Of a stretch of DNA of 64,000 nucleotides, positions 59,241-64,000 are shown piece after piece. Origin of the DNA: CAZSXU01 sp964610505 (lineage in GTDB: Bacteria; Arandabacterota; Arandabacteria; JAGLYR01); NCBI GenBank assembly GCA_964610505.1, contig CAZSXU010000016.1:1-64000 (forward strand). Direction: 5' to 3'. The position numbers and the translations under genes are program-made. Numbering within the stretch: position 1 is the stretch's first letter; each line of letters begins with the position of its first letter. Under the pieces are notes generated by a model that saw nothing but the letters and a program-made list of their open reading frames with translations, was not told where the DNA came from and did no database searches.

Positions 59241-61513
59241 TGAAGAACGCGTTTCGAATTCTCGCCGCCCTCATCGGGTTGACGGTGATTCTCTCTTCCT
59301 GCGGGAAGGAAGAAACGACCGGTCAAGAACCGCCCGTGCCCCCGATCGAAGGGGACCTGGCGGTTTCGCTCACGCTGACGGACCCGTCCGGCGGCCCCCC
59401 CACTCCCCGGGATTCGCTCATCTCGGAAGTTTCCGTGGTCAATCGCGGCGATGGAGTCGCACATGAGGTGGTCATCGTCGATTCTCTGATTCCCGGATTT
59501 GCCTTCCTCCGGGCGGAGAGCGATCCCGAGGCCCGGATCGCCGTGGATGAAGCCGTTCGGATGGATTCGCTGTCGCTCTCACCGGGGGACTCGGCGGTTC
59601 TCAGAGTCTCCATGGAAGTGCCGGAGCGTTTCCCCGATGGGTTCCGTATCTCCTCCCGGGCGCGGGTAACCTACGATCACGACAGCCTGTCGGCCACGCC
59701 TCGCGAGCTCGTACTCTCGGACGACCCCCACACGGGGACACCGGAAGACCGGACGGTTGCGACCGTGGAGAACGAAGGCATGGACTTCTTTCTTCTGGCG
59801 CCGGGAGTCGTCGGCGTGCAGTTGGCCGGCGAATTCAACGGCTGGGACTGGCAACGGGCCGACTACGCCATGTTTCCGGATGAGGAGCGGAGGACCTGGG
59901 GTCTGACGCTCGCGGATGTGAAGGGGGCGGAGCAGTACAAGTTCGTCATCCCGAACGCGTCGGAGGGCGATTGGGTCGGTGATCCGAGAGCCGTCCGCCT
60001 GGCCGACGACGGGTATGGCTCCTACAACGCCGTCGCCGGAGTTCCACTGCCCGATCCCGTCGATCCCCTGCCGGGCGGGATCGATCCCACTCGTCTCGTC
60101 ATCTACGAGCTTCTCACCTACGACTTCAGCGCAACGGGCGACCTGGCGGGGCTCGCGGCCGGTCTTACGGGTGGGATACAGAATCTCGCGGACCTGGGAA
60201 TCAACGCCGTCGAACTCCTGCCGATGACGGCCGCGTACCGTTCGGGTTTCAACTGGGGGTACAACCCGGGATTCTACTTTGCCGTCGATCCGGACTATGG
60301 AACCCCCGAGGAGTTCGCCGGGTTCGTCGAAACCTGCCACGATCACGGCATCGCCGTGATCCTGGACATGGTGTTCAATCATTGCGACGGCGGTGCTCCG
60401 CTGGCCCAGCTGGATCGCCTCGGAACCGGAGGCGTGTTCCTCAACCCGGAACAGGATGACGTGTTTGCGATGCCGCAGCTCAACTGGTTCACCACCGAAA
60501 TGCGGGAGTTCTTTCTCGATTGCGCGCTGTTCTGGATCGAACAATACGGGGTCGACGGCTTCCGGATGGACCTGGTCGACTGGCGGGATTACGAGGGCTA
60601 CCAGTGGTGGCGGAACCAGATCAAAGCGCTTCATCCCGAGTTCTTCCTGATCGGCGAGGATTTCTCCCTCCCGCCCTGGAACTCCGTGACTGTCTCGGGG
60701 ATGGACGCCCAGTGGGGCGGGCAGCACACGGACGCATGGGGCGGAGTGGCGAACAACTTCCAGCAGGTCGTGATGGCGATCCTCCAGGAGGACTACTACC
60801 AGCCGCGGTGGGGGGTGAATCCCCCGGGTCTGGGTTGTTTCGAGACCGACTGCAATCCCATGTGGGCTCTCGCCAATGTTCTTGAGTGGACGCCCGGATA
60901 CCCGACTTTCCACAATGAGATCAAGTATATCGTGAGTCACGACGAGCGGAGACTCGTGTATGAGGTGGAGCATTCGGATGAGCTCGAGGCGAGATCTATG
61001 GGTGCCCGAAAGGCCAAGCTCGGAGCGGCCACCCTGCTTACGGCCGTGGGCGTTCCGATGATCTACATGGGCGAGGAGATTGGGGAGGATGATCCCGTCG
61101 GGCAGGATCCCGCTCCGAACAAGGTCGATTGGGACGAGGGGGATCCGTCCATCCGCTCCTACTATCGGTCGCTGATCGAACTTCGTCTGTCGCACCCGAC
61201 ACTGGCCGGAGGCGGGATTGACTTTCACTGTCCGTCATGGGGAACCGAGAGCGGGACCTGTCAGGTGAACAAGACGATCTGCTACTGGCGGTATCTGGGA
61301 TCCCCCGCCCAGGCGGACATCGTGGTCGCGTCCAACTACGATCACGCCAGCCACGACTTTGATGTACCGTTTCCCTCTTCAGGAACCTGGTATCTCCTCG
61401 ACCCCGAGCTGGGGTCGGCAGCCGCCGTCGAGATCGAAAGCGGTGCCTATGCCATGACGCTGACCGCGTCGACTGCGTACATTTTCCTCAAGGACGTGCA
61501 GTACCTCCCCTGA
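59237..61513 (+). CDS. Surface lipoprotein of the GH13 alpha-amylase family
   Basis: 758 aa from ATG 59237. A lipoprotein signal ends at LSSCG. Residues about 35-165 are a conserved-repeat (DUF11-like) Ig domain, and about 180-260 a CBM48/E-set domain (GVVGVQLAGEFNGWDWQRADYAM). The GH13 barrel follows with its four regions: DMVFNH, GFRMD (nucleophile near D445), IGED (acid/base near E474) and SHD (near D569, usually NHD). It should cleave or transfer alpha-glucans at the envelope. It is translationally coupled to rlmN by ATGA overlap. Confidence 0.93.
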   Translation: MMKNAFRILAALIGLTVILSSCGKEETTGQEPPVPPIEGDLAVSLTLTDPSGGPPTPRDSLISEVSVVNRGDGVAHEVVIVDSLIPGFAFLRAESDPEARIAVDEAVRMDSLSLSPGDSAVLRVSMEVPERFPDGFRISSRARVTYDHDSLSATPRELVLSDDPHTGTPEDRTVATVENEGMDFFLLAPGVVGVQLAGEFNGWDWQRADYAMFPDEERRTWGLTLADVKGAEQYKFVIPNASEGDWVGDPRAVRLADDGYGSYNAVAGVPLPDPVDPLPGGIDPTRLVIYELLTYDFSATGDLAGLAAGLTGGIQNLADLGINAVELLPMTAAYRSGFNWGYNPGFYFAVDPDYGTPEEFAGFVETCHDHGIAVILDMVFNHCDGGAPLAQLDRLGTGGVFLNPEQDDVFAMPQLNWFTTEMREFFLDCALFWIEQYGVDGFRMDLVDWRDYEGYQWWRNQIKALHPEFFLIGEDFSLPPWNSVTVSGMDAQWGGQHTDAWGGVANNFQQVVMAILQEDYYQPRWGVNPPGLGCFETDCNPMWALANVLEWTPGYPTFHNEIKYIVSHDERRLVYEVEHSDELEARSMGARKAKLGAATLLTAVGVPMIYMGEEIGEDDPVGQDPAPNKVDWDEGDPSIRSYYRSLIELRLSHPTLAGGGIDFHCPSWGTESGTCQVNKTICYWRYLGSPAQADIVVASNYDHASHDFDVPFPSSGTWYLLDPELGSAAAVEIESGAYAMTLTASTAYIFLKDVQYLP

Positions 61514-61875
61514 GATTCAGAGATGCTCAACGCGGCATGGAGATCCCCCGCCGGGCCCGCGTGTTTGTCCCCACCCTGGAAACCCGAATCCTGCGGACTC
61601 GATGTAGAATCATAGGTTGATATGATAGATACTTAGTTTTACGATATATCAATTGACAAGCAGGATCAAATATGTAACAAAAGTGACAAAAAGCAATTAA
61701 AGCAATAATCATAGAGAAGACGAGGGCCTATTACCCGATAATAGCCGTTCGAATTCTGTAGAAAGAACGATCGTTTCTCTGAAATTTTCGCTTGACATAT
61801 TGGTAAGATTTGCGCATATTGACATCTAATTGTGTGAGTAGCAATGTCGTTTGTTTCAACCAATGGAGGTGGTGT
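61514..61875 (+). promoter_or_regulatory. AT-rich upstream region and promoter of the Asp-box propeller gene
   Basis: A stretch from about 61600 to 61860 is markedly AT-rich compared with the rest of the window. It has a TTGATAT...ATATCAA inverted repeat (61617-61623 with 61646-61652). TTGACA (61792-61797), a 17-base spacer and CATATT (61815-61820) give a good sigma-70-like promoter about 50 bases before the ATG at 61876, which has GGAGG upstream. No credible gene lies in this gap. Confidence 0.6.
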
Positions 61876-64000
61876 ATGTTTCTCAGGCCGTTGGGATTTG
61901 TGCTTCCTGGGCTGCTTGCAGCTCTACTCTGGACCCCCAATCCTATCCACGCGTCGGTAACCTGGACCCCGATGGGAATCGGAACCCCCTCGGGCCTCCT
62001 GGCCGTGGCGATTGACCCGTCGTCCTCGAGCACCATGTATATGTGCAGTGACTTCGGAGGACCGTACAAGACGACCGACGGCGGCGTAAGCTGGGACGCA
62101 ATCACGAACGGCATCATGTGCGAGGGATGGTATTACCAGAGTGTCTCGGGAGACTTCCTCATCAACCCGGACGACACGGACATCCTGTACAAGGGTGGCT
62201 ACGACTTGTTCAAGAGCACCGACGGCGGAGACAGCTGGACCGATATCTGGGACTCGGATAGACGGGGGGCTGTGCGGTTGGGAATGGACACAGCCCGTCC
62301 CGACACCATCTACATGGGTACGGGTATGGGTGGCCGGGCCTGGAAGGACAGTTTCTTCGTATGGTCCGGCGACGGGGGCGACAACTGGTACAGGCTCCAG
62401 GATGGATTACCCACGGGTCTGAGGCCGCTTGGTATCGAGGTGGATCCCGGTACGCATGACGTATTCTTGGGCAGCAACATCGGCGTCTACTACTTGAAGC
62501 AAGGAGACACGACGTGGACAAAAAGAAGCGCGGGTCTGCCGGACTCCGCCTCCCTGTACGACTACTTCGATGGCCACTTGGTCGGTTCCTGGCCCCTGGC
62601 CCTTAGTTCCAGCGGTCAGAGCCTCACCCTGTATTATTGTGCGGACAGTGTCTACGTGAGCACGGATGCCGGCGCCAACTGGGCGTCAACCGCCTGCACC
62701 AGCCTTCCAACAGATTCTACCAACTATCGTCGGATCGAGATTCATCCGGACTATCCGGACACGATCTACGTAATCGGGTGCGACCCTTACACGACATATC
62801 TGGACAAGTCGACGGACGGTGGGGCGAACTGGAATGCTCTGTGGCGAGGCCGGCCCTACGACGTCGGCGGCTCGTCGAACGGCGGTGACAAAACACTCTC
62901 TTCCATGGCCATTGGCCACAACGATCCGGACGTTCTCCTCGTGGGCCGGTTCAAGAGTACGGATGGTGGATCGAACTGGTCTTGCGTGGGGGGTGACAGC
63001 CTCTGCAGCGGAGACTACTGGAAGAGCAAAGGAGTACAGCCCATCCCCGGCTGCGCGGTTGCCGTGAGTCCGACCAACTCGGACAGCGTATATCTTGGGT
63101 TCGCGGATGCCGGATTCCAGGACAGCCATGATGGGGGCACCTGTTGCCGGTGGGACACGACCGGGATGGGACTGAAGTGGGGGGGCGAGGACTGTCTGGA
63201 CATCGCAATCGATCCGGACTCCTCGCACATCATCTATGCTTCGATCTGGCACACGTTTGGAGAGGACGCGAACAAGAAGGGCAAGCTCTTCCAAAGCACC
63301 GACTTTGGCCAGACCTGGACCGAGCTCCACAGCGCGGGGGCCCACAGGATTCGGTCCATCGCGCTGGGGGGAGGGACCACCACGACCCGTACGATCTACA
63401 TCGGGGTCGAGGATGTGGGAGTCAAGAAGAGCACCGATTCAGGCTCGAGCTGGACAAATGTGACGAACAACCTCGGTCAAGGCGGGTTGTCGGGGGCGGA
63501 CAGCCGGAAAGTCACGAGGGTCATTATCGAACCGGGAGACGACAATCACGTTTTCTGCGCAATCAAGATGGATTACACGGATACGAGTAGTGGCAGAAGC
63601 GCTCCGGTCATTGGGGGGGTCTGGGAGACGGCCAACGGAGGAACGTCGTGGAGTCGAACGGATACGACCATCGTTTCGGTCCACGACGTTGCGATGCATC
63701 CCGATCGGCACGACACTCTCTGGGCCGCTGCGCAGGATCACGTGCGGTGGACGACCTATCCGAGCTATGCGAGTGTCGACAGCGGTGGAGTCTACATGAG
63801 CCCCGATGGCGGGACGACCTGGACCAAGAAATTCGGCAACCGGTACGCGGGGGCTGTCGCAATCAATCCGGATTGCCCGAATCGGGTGTTCGCGGGTCTC
63901 GTGGATTTCCGGCCGAAGATCTGGCAGAAAGAGGACACCGTGTATCCGGGCGGAGTGAGCATCGAGTGCGGCATTATCATGAGCACCAACAACGGCAATG
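61876..64000 (+). CDS. Secreted Asp-box (BNR/VPS10-like) beta-propeller protein, 3' truncated by window end
   Basis: The frame from ATG 61876 stays open to the window end (708 codons). Signal peptide FLRPLGFVLPGLLAALLWTPNPIHA. At least ten Asp-boxes (S-x-D-x-G-x-x-W) are visible, including KTTDGGVSW, KSTDGGDSW, WSGDGGDNW, VSTDAGANW, KSTDGGANW, KSTDGGSNW, QSTDFGQTW, KSTDSGSSW, ETANGGTSW and MSPDGGTTW. They are spread along the chain, so one large or two propellers are expected, as in xyloglucanase- or sortilin-like proteins. No catalytic acids can be assigned. The C-terminus, where a T9SS tail may lie, is outside the window. Confidence 0.88.
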   Translation, partial: MFLRPLGFVLPGLLAALLWTPNPIHASVTWTPMGIGTPSGLLAVAIDPSSSSTMYMCSDFGGPYKTTDGGVSWDAITNGIMCEGWYYQSVSGDFLINPDDTDILYKGGYDLFKSTDGGDSWTDIWDSDRRGAVRLGMDTARPDTIYMGTGMGGRAWKDSFFVWSGDGGDNWYRLQDGLPTGLRPLGIEVDPGTHDVFLGSNIGVYYLKQGDTTWTKRSAGLPDSASLYDYFDGHLVGSWPLALSSSGQSLTLYYCADSVYVSTDAGANWASTACTSLPTDSTNYRRIEIHPDYPDTIYVIGCDPYTTYLDKSTDGGANWNALWRGRPYDVGGSSNGGDKTLSSMAIGHNDPDVLLVGRFKSTDGGSNWSCVGGDSLCSGDYWKSKGVQPIPGCAVAVSPTNSDSVYLGFADAGFQDSHDGGTCCRWDTTGMGLKWGGEDCLDIAIDPDSSHIIYASIWHTFGEDANKKGKLFQSTDFGQTWTELHSAGAHRIRSIALGGGTTTTRTIYIGVEDVGVKKSTDSGSSWTNVTNNLGQGGLSGADSRKVTRVIIEPGDDNHVFCAIKMDYTDTSSGRSAPVIGGVWETANGGTSWSRTDTTIVSVHDVAMHPDRHDTLWAAAQDHVRWTTYPSYASVDSGGVYMSPDGGTTWTKKFGNRYAGAVAINPDCPNRVFAGLVDFRPKIWQKEDTVYPGGVSIECGIIMSTNNGN

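Noticed and set aside
1..64000. tRNA, rRNA, CRISPR arrays, prophage or integrative element
   Set aside because: No cloverleaf, rRNA motif, regular repeat-spacer array, integrase or phage structural gene was recognised by eye; a covariance-model scan would be needed to be certain about tRNAs.

Overview
The window is GC-rich DNA from a Gram-negative bacterium. Outer-membrane proteins, lipoproteins, a TonB-dependent receptor, an Mla-type lipid transporter, a PorV/PorQ-type barrel and several secreted proteins with FlgD-Ig/T9SS-like C-terminal tails point to an uncultured lineage in or near the FCB group (Eisenbacteria, Krumholzibacteria or Latescibacteria type). That placement is an inference from protein style. 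No rRNA, tRNA, CRISPR array or phage was seen.

Layout. 1-6.6 kb is an accessory stretch: a truncated alpha/alpha-toroid protein, a HEPN-like protein, an IS4-family transposase remnant beside a 21-bp direct repeat, a lipoprotein, an esterase-like protein that lacks its catalytic serine, a CPBP protease, a DUF3303 protein behind a structured leader, and a small membrane protein. 6.8-15.2 kb is a tightly coupled catabolic operon: three subunits of a molybdenum hydroxylase (xanthine dehydrogenase family), AllH/AllF/AllG-type oxamate carbamoyltransferase proteins with a 58-aa extra protein, and a cyclase-family hydrolase. 15.3-20.7 kb is an Mla-like lipid ABC transporter locus (MCE protein, auxiliary lipoprotein, barrel protein, STAS-permease fusion, ATPase), interrupted by a 177-bp MITE-like element. 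20.8-26 kb holds a large barrel protein, a winged-helix protein and adenosine deaminase.

26.2-34.7 kb is a glycoconjugate cluster: an alkaline-phosphatase-fold enzyme, four GT4 glycosyltransferases, a radical SAM protein and a dTMP-kinase-like protein. 35-36.3 kb has a YbjQ protein and an orphan DNA methyltransferase. 36.5-44.4 kb encodes secreted proteins: a PLD-type enzyme with an OB-fold, a 5'-nucleotidase-like lipoprotein and two more OB-fold-type secreted proteins. 44.6-53.0 kb, on the minus strand, is an operon of TonB receptor, PorV-like barrel, NHL lipoprotein, T9SS-tailed secreted protein and surface lipoprotein, behind a strong sigma-70-like promoter with a leader of about 440 nt. 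54.2-64 kb carries a P-loop kinase-like protein, an OPA-family transporter, a nucleoside deaminase, thymidine kinase, RlmN, a GH13 lipoprotein and a window-truncated Asp-box beta-propeller protein.

Two themes stand out. First, many genes handle nucleic acids, nucleosides or purine-like rings (PLD/OB protein, 5'-nucleotidase, two deaminases, thymidine kinase, Mo-hydroxylase, AllFGH), which may add up to scavenging and catabolism. Second, the gaps between genes hold several families of small palindromic or MITE-like repeats. The clearest has CCGCAGATTACGCAGATT-type termini and four copies here, three of them around a conserved GGCAA/TTGCC hairpin.
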